A stretch of DNA of 64,000 nt, taken from the NCBI RefSeq assembly GCF_014596915.1, contig NZ_JACVWU010000008.1:233690-297689 (forward strand), in the 5' to 3' direction. Source of the DNA: Streptomyces sp. TRM68416. Its GTDB lineage: Bacteria; Actinomycetota; Actinomycetes; Streptomycetales; Streptomycetaceae. Position 1 is the first letter of the stretch. Every line of letters starts with the position of its first letter. The position numbers were made by a program, and so were the translations under genes. Below, piece by piece: positions 51,401 through 59,864 of this stretch. The notes under the pieces are model-generated. The model was not told the origin of the DNA, did no database searches, and saw nothing but the letters and a program-made list of their open reading frames with translations.

Positions 51401-52455
51401 GGCTGGTCCAGATCGCCGGAGACGACCTCGATGATCGTCACTCCCTGCAGGCCCTCCGCGGCCGCGAAGGCGGAGGTCGGCGGCACCATGCCGCCGTCGA
51501 GCACCACCAGGACGTGGGGCTGGTCCAGCAGCGGCTGACCGTCGCGGCTGAAACGAGGGCGTGCCTCCAGACGGGGCGCCAGCAGCTGTTCCAGCTCGCC
51601 CAGGTCGTCTCCGAAGAGGCGCCGTGTGCCGGAGCCGTCGTATTGGCCCGGCACCTGGCAGTGCGGAAGCCACTTCGTCCAGTCCCAGCGGTGCACGGCA
51701 CCCGGTGCGGTCACCACGGCCAGCACCAGATCGTCGGGGGAGTGCAGCGTGGTGGCCTGGGCGACCAGCGCCCGGGCCACCGCCCGGGCGCTCTCCGGAT
51801 CGCCGGAGACCGTCACGTGGTAGAAGGCACGCAGCGACACCGCCACCGGCAGATCTTCCAACTGGCCGTGCACGGCCAGGAAGCGCTGCATGGCGCCCGC
51901 GCACAGTGGCTCCAGCTCGTCCACGGGAGCGGTGTGGGGCGCGATCAGCGGAGTGGCCAGCTGCTGCGGGCCGAGGCCGATGCGCACCTGCCCGAAGTCG
52001 CCGTCCGCGATGCGCCTTTCCCAGACCCGAGTGCCTTCGGCGACCACGGCCCACAACTGCTCCGGGGCGGGGTGCAGATACAACTGCGCGTCGCGCTGGC
52101 GCAGGGCCGTCCTGCGGACCGTACGGCGGGTCTGGGCGAGGTACCGGAGATAGTCACGGCGTACATCGGCCATTTGCCCCTGTGTACCGCGGCGGTACCG
52201 GATGATTTGCGCCACCACCATGGCGGCCGTCGAGACCAGCATCACCACGCCCATGATCCGCATGAACGGATGGGCGTTCGGGGACGCGAAATAGAACACC
52301 ACCGACGAGCCCATGCCGAGCGTCGGCAGGATCTGCATCAGCATGCCTTCCTGCTGCCCGCGCGGCAGTTCGGGTGGAGCCTCCAATTGCAGCTCTTCCG
52401 AGGGCACTTCGGGCGGCAGGGTACGCGGCGGGCGCTTCATGACGATCTGGCTCAC
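48490..52455 (-). CDS. eccC: Type VII secretion ATPase EccC (EccCa-EccCb fused)
   Basis: A 1,321-residue FtsK/SpoIIIE-type motor. Two membrane segments lie near residues 45-85. Three ATPase domains have Walker A 'VGATGSGKSELL' (about 480), 'VGGPQSGKSTFL' (about 835) and 'FGESESGKTNLL' (about 1120). Walker B of the first is 'LVLVIDEFSEL', with the catalytic Glu; the second and third read 'VFLVIDGWGNF' and 'LFVIIDDYELV', lacking it. This matches known EccC proteins in which only the first ATPase is catalytic and the others bind substrate signals. The GTG at 52455 gives the usual 'MSQIVMKRPPR' start. It heads a minus-strand operon and diverges from eccD across 158 bases. Confidence 0.95.
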   Translation of the reverse strand: MSQIVMKRPPRTLPPEVPSEELQLEAPPELPRGQQEGMLMQILPTLGMGSSVVFYFASPNAHPFMRIMGVVMLVSTAAMVVAQIIRYRRGTQGQMADVRRDYLRYLAQTRRTVRRTALRQRDAQLYLHPAPEQLWAVVAEGTRVWERRIADGDFGQVRIGLGPQQLATPLIAPHTAPVDELEPLCAGAMQRFLAVHGQLEDLPVAVSLRAFYHVTVSGDPESARAVARALVAQATTLHSPDDLVLAVVTAPGAVHRWDWTKWLPHCQVPGQYDGSGTRRLFGDDLGELEQLLAPRLEARPRFSRDGQPLLDQPHVLVVLDGGMVPPTSAFAAAEGLQGVTIIEVVSGDLDQPRGDLSVVVRPERLWLDSGGGIAYEGVADGLSLPAAEALARQLAPLRMGNGGDDDEPLLANLDFTDLLGLGDAASVDVTRSWRPRSTPERLRVPIGVGEDGQPVMLDLKEAAQDGMGPHGLCVGATGSGKSELLRTLVLGLAVTHSSETLNFVLADFKGGATFAGMSQMPHVAAVITNLADDLTLVDRMGDAIRGELQRRQELLRSAGNYANIHDYEKARAAGAPLEPLASLVLVIDEFSELLTAKPDFIDMFIQIGRIGRSLGVHLLLASQRLEEGRLRGLDTYLSYRIGLRTFSAAESRAALGVPDAYHLPSVPGSGYLKFGTDEMVRFKAAYVSGTYRAGTPEVAQSRMSIERRPALFTATPVPVVYAAPDPGQVRVPAQRPDDDALADTVLDVIVQRLEGQGVPAHQVWLPPLDQAPTLDQLLPALSVSADRGVHASEYTRLGGLTVPLGLVDKPFEQKREVLYQDFSAAAGHMMVVGGPQSGKSTFLRTLVASFALTHTPYEVQFYCLDFGGGGLASVADLPHVGGVASRLDPERVRRTVAEVAGVLNRREQFFRTHGIDSITTYRRRRAAGELPGEAWGDVFLVIDGWGNFRNDNEGLEGVVNDIAGRGLGYGIHVVLSASRYMEVRSVLKDQILGRLELRLGDAMDSEFDRKVATNVPTGVPGRGQVPEKLHFMTALPRIDSASNADDLADATAQLVQAVKGNWQGPAAPTVRLLPRKLPADQLPKGFEFPQYGIAIGIDEADLEPVYIDFDTDPFLLVFGESESGKTNLLRLIAKQIAERYTPAEARIVVGDYRRTMLEAVPEEHLLEYAPMASAMQVHMDAIRQFMEMRAPKPDITPQQLRDRSWWSGPQLFVIIDDYELVATNSGNPLSQLVEQLPFARDVGVKFIIARSAAGASRAMYESFMQRVKELGAQGVILSGDPTEGDILGNVRARPMPPGRGVFVSRKRGTPLVQVGLLPQRH

Positions 52456-52613
52456 CGGAGCTTCAATCCCCCTATGCGGACGATCGGTTGTGCACCGGCA
52501 CCCCCGTGGTGACGGTCGACCTCGACTGTGCGGCGATCCTACTTGTCACTGCTGACAGCGCTTGTCGGTAGGGTGGCGCTCCGCAGCGTGCGCATCCGCG
52601 AATCAGGGGGTCA

Positions 52614-54089
52614 GTGAAGGTGAGTACGACTACGGCGAGCGGGTTCTGCCGAGTCACTGTCGTGGCACCCGACAGCCGTATCGACGTAGCGCTTCCGGTG
52701 GACATCCCGGTCGCCGACGTCTACCCGGAGATCCTGCGCCTCACGGGCCAGACCCAGGCGGTCGGCACTCCGACGGGTTATCACCTGGTGCGTCGTGACG
52801 GCCGTGTCCTCGACGGTGCGCGCACACTCGCGGGCGAGCAGGTTCTCGACGGCGAGGTGCTCAGCCTGCGGCCGTTCGCGGAGTCGCTGCCGCCCGCGGT
52901 CTACGACGACGTGTCGGACGCGGTCGCCTCGGCCGTCGTCCGCGACCGGCACCTGTGGACCGACGACCTGCTGCGCATCGCGGGGCTGGCCGGAGGCGCG
53001 CTGCTGCTGTTGCTGATCGGCTTCGTCCTGTGGTTCTCCGAACCCGTGCGCCACGACATGAACGGTCTGCCCGGCATCATCGCGGGCGGTCTCGGCCTGC
53101 TGCTGACTGCCTTCGCGGGTGTACGCGCGCGTGTGTACGCCGACCGTGCCGCGGCCGCCGCCCTGGGGCTCGGTGCGCTGCCCCTCCTGCTGATCGCGGG
53201 CACCGGGATCATCGGGCCGGACGCGGGACAGGGACCCGGCAAACTGCAGTTCATGCTGGGGTGCGTGGCCGTACTGATCGCCTCGGTCACCCTGGTCGCC
53301 CTCGCCCCCAGCTCGGACGCGCCCTTCGTAGCCGCCACCCTCCTGGCGGCGGCCGGCACGATCGCCACCTTCGTCGCCATCGTCACCGGCGCCTCCGCAA
53401 CCGCCACGGCAGCGGTCTGCGCACCCTGCGCCATCGGCCTGGTCGCCTTCCTGCCCGGCCTGTCGGCGCGCTTCGCCCAGCTGCCCATCGGGTACGCGTC
53501 CCCGCGCTCGGCCACCCACGACGACTTCGACCCGGACCCCTCCCGTGTGCCGGAGACCGAACCCCTCGACGCCGAACGCATCGCCGCCCAGGCCAGGCGC
53601 GGTCACGAGATGCTGCTGGGGCTGGTGGGCGGTACGGCCGCTGTCGTCGTCGGCGCCGCGGCCGTTCTCGGTTTCTCGGACAACGTCTGGGGTCGGCTCC
53701 TCGCCCTCGCCGCAGGCCTGTCCATGCTCGTCCGCGCCCGCCTGTTCCGCTACACCACCCAGGTGGTCTGCGCCCTGGTCGCGGGCATCGCCGCGATCGG
53801 GCTCCTGCTGCTCGGACTCGCGCTGAACCCGCCGGCCGAAGCCGTGACCGAGTTCGTGCTCCACGGAGACAGTGGAGCCCTCGACCTGCGGACGATCTGG
53901 CTGACAGCGGCGGTGACGGCCGGCGCCGCACTGATCATCGGCATCGCCCTCGTCGTCCCCCGCAAGGGACTGTCGCCCTTCTGGGGCCGCCTCCTCGACC
54001 TCGCCGAGGGAGCCGTCCTGCTCACCCTCGTTCCGCTGTGCCTCGCGGCGCTGGGCGTCCTCACCACAGTGCGCTCCCTCGTCGGCTAG
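52614..54089 (+). CDS. eccD: Type VII secretion integral membrane protein EccD
   Basis: A 491-residue protein. Residues about 10-95 are a ubiquitin-like cytoplasmic domain ('CRVTVVAPDSRIDVALPVDIPVADVYPEIL'). The rest is about 11 membrane helices with a short charged cytoplasmic loop after the sixth ('THDDFDPDPSRVPETEPLDAERIAAQARRG'). EccD forms the bulk of the ESX pore complex. The start is the GTG at 52614; another GTG two codons later has better spacing from AGGGGG. It is the last secretion gene in the cluster and is followed by rpsO. Confidence 0.93.
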   Translation: MKVSTTTASGFCRVTVVAPDSRIDVALPVDIPVADVYPEILRLTGQTQAVGTPTGYHLVRRDGRVLDGARTLAGEQVLDGEVLSLRPFAESLPPAVYDDVSDAVASAVVRDRHLWTDDLLRIAGLAGGALLLLLIGFVLWFSEPVRHDMNGLPGIIAGGLGLLLTAFAGVRARVYADRAAAAALGLGALPLLLIAGTGIIGPDAGQGPGKLQFMLGCVAVLIASVTLVALAPSSDAPFVAATLLAAAGTIATFVAIVTGASATATAAVCAPCAIGLVAFLPGLSARFAQLPIGYASPRSATHDDFDPDPSRVPETEPLDAERIAAQARRGHEMLLGLVGGTAAVVVGAAAVLGFSDNVWGRLLALAAGLSMLVRARLFRYTTQVVCALVAGIAAIGLLLLGLALNPPAEAVTEFVLHGDSGALDLRTIWLTAAVTAGAALIIGIALVVPRKGLSPFWGRLLDLAEGAVLLTLVPLCLAALGVLTTVRSLVG

Positions 54090-54272
54090 AGGCCGGGACA
54101 CCGGCACTCCGGTGCACTGGTACCCTGAGTGACGGCCGTTTGTGTACGCACCCCCGGAGCCCCGCTCTGGAGGCCGCGCTCAGCGGATCCCCGCCTCCCG
54201 AGTAACGGAAGCTCCCCCGAGACACAGACCGGGGGCACTCGGTGGCCACCACACAGACTACGAGGAGTACGC

Positions 54273-54560
54273 GTGCCGCTCGACGCCGCTACGAAGAAGC
54301 AGATCATCAGCGAGTTCGGCCAGAAGGAGGGCGACACCGGCTCCCCCGAGGTCCAGGTCGCCATGCTCTCGCGCCGGATCTCGGACCTGACCGAGCACCT
54401 CAAGACCCACAAGCACGACCACCACTCCCGCCGTGGTCTGCTGATCCTGGTCGGCCAGCGTCGCCGTCTGCTGCAGTACCTGGCCAAGAAGGACATCCAG
54501 CGCTTCCGTACGCTGGTTGACCGCCTGGGTATCCGTCGCGGTGCGGCGGGCGCCAAGTAA
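54273..54560 (+). CDS. rpsO: 30S ribosomal protein S15
   Basis: A 95-residue ribosomal protein, beginning 'PLDAATKKQIISEFGQKEGDTGSPEVQVAML' after a GTG with GAGGAG six bases upstream. The sequence is fully conserved through 'HKHDHHSRRGLLILVGQRRRLLQYL'. S15 binds 16S rRNA and helps start 30S assembly. It is followed by a hairpin and pnp, the classic rpsO-pnp arrangement. Confidence 0.98.
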   Translation: MPLDAATKKQIISEFGQKEGDTGSPEVQVAMLSRRISDLTEHLKTHKHDHHSRRGLLILVGQRRRLLQYLAKKDIQRFRTLVDRLGIRRGAAGAK

Positions 54561-54569
54561 GACGCCGTG

Positions 54570-54606
54570 AAGGGAGCGGTTCCCATCGACAGGGGGCCGC
54601 TCCCTT
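54570..54606 (+). terminator. rpsO-pnp intergenic hairpin
   Basis: AAGGGAGCGG (54570-54579) pairs with CCGCTCCCTT (54597-54606), then TT. It lies 10 bases past the rpsO stop. In Streptomyces the rpsO-pnp intergenic hairpin is known to be cut by RNase III and to act as a partial terminator. The 280 bases that follow before pnp hold no gene but should contain pnp promoter sequences. Confidence 0.75.
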
Positions 54607-54888
54607 TGCTGTACGTGCGAAGTGTCACAGACGCTTTGTAGTGTGGTAGCACAACGCAATACGTACGACACAGCGTGATAGTGCCTGCCCCTCCGGGTAT
54701 GGCGACATCACGACTACGAACGAGGAGAAGCGCACCTCGCCGCCGCCGGTCCTCGGTAGTGGCCCCCGGGGGGAAGCGAGCCCCGGGTGCTTCGATCGAA
54801 GACCGGCCCGCACCAGACGGCGCGCTTCTCCGCAACCGTCCCCCTGCCACACGGGCAGACAAGGGACGAAGACGAGGAGAAAACGCTA

Positions 54889-57108
54889 GTGGAGAACGAG
54901 ACCCACTACGCCGAGGCCGTCATCGACAACGGCGCCTTCGGCACCCGCACCATCCGTTTCGAGACGGGCCGGCTGGCCAAGCAGGCCGCCGGTTCCGCCG
55001 TGGCGTACCTGGACGACGACACCATGGTGCTGTCGGCCACCACCGCCTCCAAGAACCCCAAGGACCAGCTCGACTTCTTCCCCCTGACGGTGGACGTCGA
55101 GGAGCGGATGTACGCCGCCGGCAAGATCCCCGGCAGCTTCTTCCGCCGTGAGGGCCGTCCCTCCGAGGACGCCATCCTCACCTGCCGTCTGATCGACCGC
55201 CCGCTGCGCCCGTCCTTCAAGAAGGGCCTGCGCAACGAGATCCAGGTCGTCGCCACGATCATGGCGCTCAACCCCGACCACCTGTACGACGTCGTGGCGA
55301 TCAACGCCGCCTCCGCGTCCACGCAGCTGGCCGGCCTGCCCTTCTCCGGCCCGATCGGCGGCGTCCGCGTCGCGCTGATCAACGGCCAGTGGGTGGCCTT
55401 CCCGACGCACTCCGAGCTCGAGGACGCCGTCTTCGACATGGTCGTCGCGGGCCGCACGCTGGAGGACGGCGACGTCGCGATCATGATGGTCGAGGCCGAG
55501 GCCACCGAGAAGACCATCCAGCTGGTCAAGGGCGGCGCCGAGGCGCCGACCGAGGAGGTCGTCGCCGCCGGTCTTGAGGCCGCGAAGCCCTTCATCAAGG
55601 TCCTGTGCAAGGCGCAGTCGGACCTCGCCTCGAAGGCCGCCAAGCCGACCGGCGAGTTCCCGATCTTCCTCGACTACCAGGACGACGTCCTGGAGGCGCT
55701 CACCGCCGCCGTCAAGCCGGAGCTCGCCTCCGCGCTGACCATCGCCGGCAAGCAGGAGCGCGAGGCCGAGCTGGACCGCGTCAAGGCGCTCGCCGCCGAG
55801 AAGCTCCTGCCGGAGTTCGAGGGCCGCGAGAAGGAGATCTCCGCCGCGTACCGCTCGCTGACCAAGACCCTGGTCCGTGAGCGCGTCATCAAGGAGAAGA
55901 AGCGCATCGACGGCCGCGGTGTCACCGACATCCGCACCCTGGCCGCCGAGGTCGAGGCCATCCCGCGCGTGCACGGTTCCGCGGTGTTCGAGCGTGGCGA
56001 GACCCAGATCCTGGGCGTCACCACCCTCAACATGCTCCGCATGGAGCAGCAGCTGGACACCCTCTCCCCGGTGACCCGCAAGCGCTACATGCACAACTAC
56101 AACTTCCCGCCGTACTCCACCGGCGAGACCGGCCGCGTCGGCTCCCCGAAGCGCCGCGAGATCGGCCACGGCGCCCTCGCCGAGCGCGCTCTCGTGCCGG
56201 TCCTGCCGACGCGCGAGGAGTTCCCCTACGCGATCCGCCAGGTCTCCGAGGCGCTGAGCTCCAACGGCTCGACGTCCATGGGCTCGGTCTGCGCCTCCAC
56301 CATGTCGCTGCTGAACGCCGGTGTGCCGCTGAAGGCCCCCGTCGCCGGTATCGCCATGGGCCTGATCTCCCAGGAGATCGAGGGCGAGACGCACTACGTC
56401 ACCCTCACCGACATCCTCGGTGCGGAGGACGCCTTCGGCGACATGGACTTCAAGGTCGCCGGCACCAAGGAGTTCGTGACCGCCCTCCAGCTCGACACCA
56501 AGCTGGACGGCATCCCGGCCTCCGTCCTGGCCGCGGCCCTCAAGCAGGCCCGTGACGCCCGCCTCCACATCCTCGACGTGATGATGGAAGCGATCGACAC
56601 GCCGGACGAGATGTCCCCGAACGCCCCGCGGATCATCACCGTGAAGATCCCCGTGGACAAGATCGGTGAGGTCATCGGCCCCAAGGGCAAGATGATCAAC
56701 CAGATCCAGGAGGACACGGGCGCCGAGATCACGATCGAGGACGACGGCACCATCTACATCGGTGCCTCCGACGGCCCGGCCGCCGAGGCCGCCCGCACCA
56801 CGATCAACTCGATCGCCAACCCGACCATGCCGGAGGTCGGCGAGCGCTACCTGGGCACGGTCGTGAAGACGACCACCTTCGGCGCGTTCGTCTCGCTGCT
56901 CCCGGGCAAGGACGGTCTGCTGCACATCTCGCAGATCCGCAAGCTGGCCGGCGGCAAGCGCGTGGAGAACGTCGAGGACGTGCTCGGCGTGGGCGCCAAG
57001 GTCCAGGTCGAGATCGCCGAGATCGACTCCCGCGGCAAGCTCTCCCTGATCCCCGTGATCGAGGGCGAGGAAGCCGACGCCGACAAGAAGGACGACGCCG
57101 ACAAGTGA
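54889..57108 (+). CDS. pnp: Polynucleotide phosphorylase / guanosine pentaphosphate synthase
   Basis: A 739-residue enzyme that degrades RNA from the 3' end with phosphate and, in Streptomyces, adds 3' tails. Two RNase PH-like domains (about 10-250 and 330-560; 'FERGETQILGVTTL', 'TGETGRVGSPKRREIGHGALAERAL') surround a helical linker. A KH domain ('VIGPKGKMINQIQEDTGAEI', about 595) and an S1 domain ('YLGTVVKTTTFGAFVSLLPGKDGLLHIS', about 655-725) follow. The GTG at 54889 after GACGAGGAG gives the usual length; an upstream in-frame ATG would add an unlikely extension. The stop overlaps the next gene's start. Confidence 0.98.
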   Translation: MENETHYAEAVIDNGAFGTRTIRFETGRLAKQAAGSAVAYLDDDTMVLSATTASKNPKDQLDFFPLTVDVEERMYAAGKIPGSFFRREGRPSEDAILTCRLIDRPLRPSFKKGLRNEIQVVATIMALNPDHLYDVVAINAASASTQLAGLPFSGPIGGVRVALINGQWVAFPTHSELEDAVFDMVVAGRTLEDGDVAIMMVEAEATEKTIQLVKGGAEAPTEEVVAAGLEAAKPFIKVLCKAQSDLASKAAKPTGEFPIFLDYQDDVLEALTAAVKPELASALTIAGKQEREAELDRVKALAAEKLLPEFEGREKEISAAYRSLTKTLVRERVIKEKKRIDGRGVTDIRTLAAEVEAIPRVHGSAVFERGETQILGVTTLNMLRMEQQLDTLSPVTRKRYMHNYNFPPYSTGETGRVGSPKRREIGHGALAERALVPVLPTREEFPYAIRQVSEALSSNGSTSMGSVCASTMSLLNAGVPLKAPVAGIAMGLISQEIEGETHYVTLTDILGAEDAFGDMDFKVAGTKEFVTALQLDTKLDGIPASVLAAALKQARDARLHILDVMMEAIDTPDEMSPNAPRIITVKIPVDKIGEVIGPKGKMINQIQEDTGAEITIEDDGTIYIGASDGPAAEAARTTINSIANPTMPEVGERYLGTVVKTTTFGAFVSLLPGKDGLLHISQIRKLAGGKRVENVEDVLGVGAKVQVEIAEIDSRGKLSLIPVIEGEEADADKKDDADK

Positions 57109-58484
57109 CGTCCCGTAGCTCCAAGGCGACGGCCCGCACCTCTTCGGAGGCGCGGGCCGTCGCCCGTACCCAAACCCTCATCAAGGGCGAGAACGGCATC
57201 GGCACGGTCCGCAAGACCACCCTCCCGGGCGGTCTGCGCATCGTCACCGAGACCCTGCCCTCGGTCCGCTCCGCCACCTTCGGCATCTGGGCGCACGTCG
57301 GCTCCCGCGACGAGACCCCGGCCCTGAACGGCGCCACGCACTACCTGGAGCACCTGCTCTTCAAGGGCACGCGACGGCGCTCGGCCCTGGACATCTCCTC
57401 CGCCCTCGACGCCGTCGGCGGCGAGATGAACGCGTTCACGGCGAAGGAGTACACCTGCTACTACGCGCGTGTACTCGACACCGACCTGCCGCTCGCCATC
57501 GACGTCGTCTGCGACATGCTGACCGGCTCGCTCATCCTCGAAGAGGACGTCAACGTCGAGCGCGGCGCGATCCTCGAAGAGATCGCCATGACCGAGGACG
57601 ACCCGGGCGACTGCGTGCACGACCTGTTCGCGCACACGATGTTCGGCGACAACCCCCTCGGCCGCCCGGTCCTCGGCACGGTCGACACGGTCAACGCCCT
57701 CACCGCCGACCGCATCCGCCGCTTCTACAAGAAGCACTACGACCCCACCCACCTGGTCGTGGCGGCCGCGGGCAACATCGACCACAACAAGGTCGTACGA
57801 CAGGTCCGCGCGGCCTTCGAGAAGGCGGGCGCCCTCAAGAACCCGGACGCCGCGCCCATCGCCCCACGCGGCGGCAAGCGCGCCCTGCGCACCGCCGGCC
57901 GCGTCGAGCTGATCGGCCGCAAGACCGAGCAGGCGCACGTCGTCCTCGGCATGCCCGGCCTCGCCCGCACGGACGAGCGCCGCTGGGCCCTGGGCGTGCT
58001 GAACACGGCCCTCGGCGGCGGCATGTCCTCCCGCCTGTTCCAGGAGGTCCGCGAGAAGCGCGGCCTGGCCTACAGCGTCTACTCGTACACCTCGGGCTTC
58101 GCCGACTGCGGCCTCTTCGGCGTCTACGCCGGCTGCCGGCCCTCCCAGGTGCACGACGTGCTGAAGATCTGCCGCGACGAACTCGACCACGTCGCCGAGC
58201 ACGGCCTGTCCGACGACGAGATCGGCCGCGCCATCGGCCAGCTCCGGGGCTCCACGGTCCTGGGCCTCGAGGACACCGGCGCGCTGATGAACCGTATCGG
58301 CAAGAGCGAGCTGTGCTGGGGCGAGCAGATGTCCGTCGACGACATGCTGGCCCGGATAGCCTCGGTCACCCCGGACGAGGTCCGCTCGGTGGCCCGGGAC
58401 ATCCTGGGACAGCGGCCCTCGCTGTCGGTCATCGGCCCGCTGAAGGACAAGCAGGCCTCCCGGCTGCACGAGGCCGTGGCCTGA
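57105..58484 (+). CDS. M16 family zinc peptidase (PepR-like)
   Basis: A 459-residue processing-peptidase-like enzyme. The inverted zinc motif HxxEH is seen in 'THYLEHLLFKGT' (His79-His83), with the third ligand Glu in 'NVERGAILEEIAMTEDDP' (about 159). The second, inactive half follows. Family members cut peptides in the cytoplasm; the substrate is unknown. The GTG start lies within the pnp stop (GTGA), so the gene is coupled to pnp, an arrangement kept in many actinobacteria. Confidence 0.93.
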   Translation: MTSRSSKATARTSSEARAVARTQTLIKGENGIGTVRKTTLPGGLRIVTETLPSVRSATFGIWAHVGSRDETPALNGATHYLEHLLFKGTRRRSALDISSALDAVGGEMNAFTAKEYTCYYARVLDTDLPLAIDVVCDMLTGSLILEEDVNVERGAILEEIAMTEDDPGDCVHDLFAHTMFGDNPLGRPVLGTVDTVNALTADRIRRFYKKHYDPTHLVVAAAGNIDHNKVVRQVRAAFEKAGALKNPDAAPIAPRGGKRALRTAGRVELIGRKTEQAHVVLGMPGLARTDERRWALGVLNTALGGGMSSRLFQEVREKRGLAYSVYSYTSGFADCGLFGVYAGCRPSQVHDVLKICRDELDHVAEHGLSDDEIGRAIGQLRGSTVLGLEDTGALMNRIGKSELCWGEQMSVDDMLARIASVTPDEVRSVARDILGQRPSLSVIGPLKDKQASRLHEAVA

Positions 58485-58496
58485 CCCCTGTCGGTC

Positions 58497-58526
58497 TTCG
58501 GCAAGCGTCTTTTCGGCAAGCGTCTT
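58497..58526. repeat. 15-bp tandem duplication before dapB
   Basis: TTCGGCAAGCGTCTT occurs twice in succession (58497-58511, 58512-58526) just upstream of the dapB ribosome binding site (TAAGGAAG). Confidence 0.85.
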
Positions 58527-58540
58527 TAAGGAAGCAAGAG

Positions 58541-59293
58541 ATGAGCAAGCTGCGCGTGGCGGTCCTCGGTGCCAAGGGCCGGATCGGCTCCGAGGCGGTA
58601 CGGGCGGTCGAGGCCGCCGAGGACATGGAGCTGGTGGCCGCCCTCGGCCGCGGCGACAAGCTGGAGACGCTGGCGGAGACCGGCGCCCAGGTGGCCGTCG
58701 AACTCACCACCCCCGCCTCGGTGATGGACAACCTCGACTACTGCGTACGGCACGGCATCCACGCCGTCGTCGGTACGACGGGCTGGACCGACGAGCGTCT
58801 CGCGCAGCTGAAGGGCTGGCTGGCCGAGTCCCCGCAGACGGGCGTCCTCATCGCGCCCAACTTCTCCATCGGGGCCGTCCTGACCATGAAGTTCGCGCAG
58901 ATCGCCGCGCCCTACTTCGAGTCGGTCGAGGTCGTCGAGCTGCACCACCCGAAGAAGGTGGACGCCCCGAGCGGTACGGCCACCCGCACCGCCCAGCTCA
59001 TCGCCGAGGCCCGGCGCGCGGCCGGCACGGCCCCGGCCCCGGACGCCACGGAGACGGCCCTGGAGGGGGCGCGCGGCGCGAACGTCGACGGGATCCCGGT
59101 CCACGCCGTCCGCCTGCGCGGTCTGCTGGCCCACCAGGAGGTCCTGCTGGGCGGCGAGGGCGAGACCCTCACCGTCCGCCACGACTCCCTGCACCACAGC
59201 AGCTTCATGCCGGGCATCCTGCTGGGCGCCCGCCGCGTGGTCACCACCCCGGGCCTCACCTTCGGCCTGGAAAACTTCCTGGACCTCGGCTGA
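58541..59293 (+). CDS. dapB: 4-hydroxy-tetrahydrodipicolinate reductase
   Basis: A 250-residue NAD(P)H-dependent enzyme of lysine and diaminopimelate synthesis. 'LRVAVLGAKGRIGSEAVRAV' is the nucleotide-binding loop, 'VVGTTGW' follows, and 'EVVELHHPKKVDAPSGTA' (about residue 136) is the catalytic motif. The ATG at 58541 has AAGGAAG upstream. Its product step follows that of dapA, encoded 1.8 kb downstream. The stop shares one base with the next start. Confidence 0.97.
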   Translation: MSKLRVAVLGAKGRIGSEAVRAVEAAEDMELVAALGRGDKLETLAETGAQVAVELTTPASVMDNLDYCVRHGIHAVVGTTGWTDERLAQLKGWLAESPQTGVLIAPNFSIGAVLTMKFAQIAAPYFESVEVVELHHPKKVDAPSGTATRTAQLIAEARRAAGTAPAPDATETALEGARGANVDGIPVHAVRLRGLLAHQEVLLGGEGETLTVRHDSLHHSSFMPGILLGARRVVTTPGLTFGLENFLDLG

Positions 59294-59739
59294 TGCGCGC
59301 CAGGCTGTCCTACGCCATAACGGCTGCCGTCCTGGTCGTCTACTTCGTCCTGGTCGGCAGCCGGGGCGTCATGCTCATCAAGGCCGGCACGCTGCTCACC
59401 GTCACCTTCGGGGTGGCGGTGCTGATCCTGCCGGTGATCGGCGTGTGGTTCCTGTGGAAGAACACCCAGTTCGTCCGCCGGGCCAATCAGCTCGCCGCCG
59501 AACTCGACGCCGAGGGCGGCCTGCCCGTCGACGAGCTGAAGCGCACCCCGAGCGGCCGGATCGACCGCGACTCGGCCGACGAGGTCTTCGCCAAGCGCAA
59601 GGCCGAGACGGAGGCGGCTCCCGAGGACTGGCGCAGCTGGTTCCGGCTGGCCGTCGCCTATCACGACGCCCGCGACACCCCGCGCGCAAGGAAGGCGATG
59701 CAGCGGGCGATCGCGCTGCGCTTCGACAGCGCCGCCTAG
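59293..59739 (+). CDS. Small membrane protein with TPR-like C-terminus
   Basis: A 148-residue protein with two membrane helices ('SYAITAAVLVVYFVLVG' and 'LTVTFGVAVLILPVIGVWFLW') and a cytoplasmic helical part ending 'WRSWFRLAVAYHDARDTPRARKAMQRAIAL', which looks like one tetratricopeptide-type repeat. No function is known. Its ATG overlaps the dapB stop (TGATG), so it is co-translated with dapB. A very stable hairpin follows. Confidence 0.8.
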   Translation: MRARLSYAITAAVLVVYFVLVGSRGVMLIKAGTLLTVTFGVAVLILPVIGVWFLWKNTQFVRRANQLAAELDAEGGLPVDELKRTPSGRIDRDSADEVFAKRKAETEAAPEDWRSWFRLAVAYHDARDTPRARKAMQRAIALRFDSAA

Positions 59740-59786
59740 GAAAGCGCAAGGTCACACGCAGGGCCGGCGACTCACACGGACGGCCG

Positions 59787-59836
59787 CATACGGCAGGGGC
59801 CCGGTCCGAACACTCGGACCGGGCCCCTGCCGTATG
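59787..59836. terminator. 23-bp perfect inverted repeat, bidirectional terminator
   Basis: Bases 59787-59809 (starting CATACGGCAGGGGCCCGG) are the exact reverse complement of 59814-59836, leaving only a 4-base loop (ACAC). It lies between convergent genes ending at 59739 and 59865. It is the longest perfect stem I found in the window. Confidence 0.85.
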
Positions 59837-59864
59837 TCCCGGCTCGTGCGTCTCAGTCCCTCGG

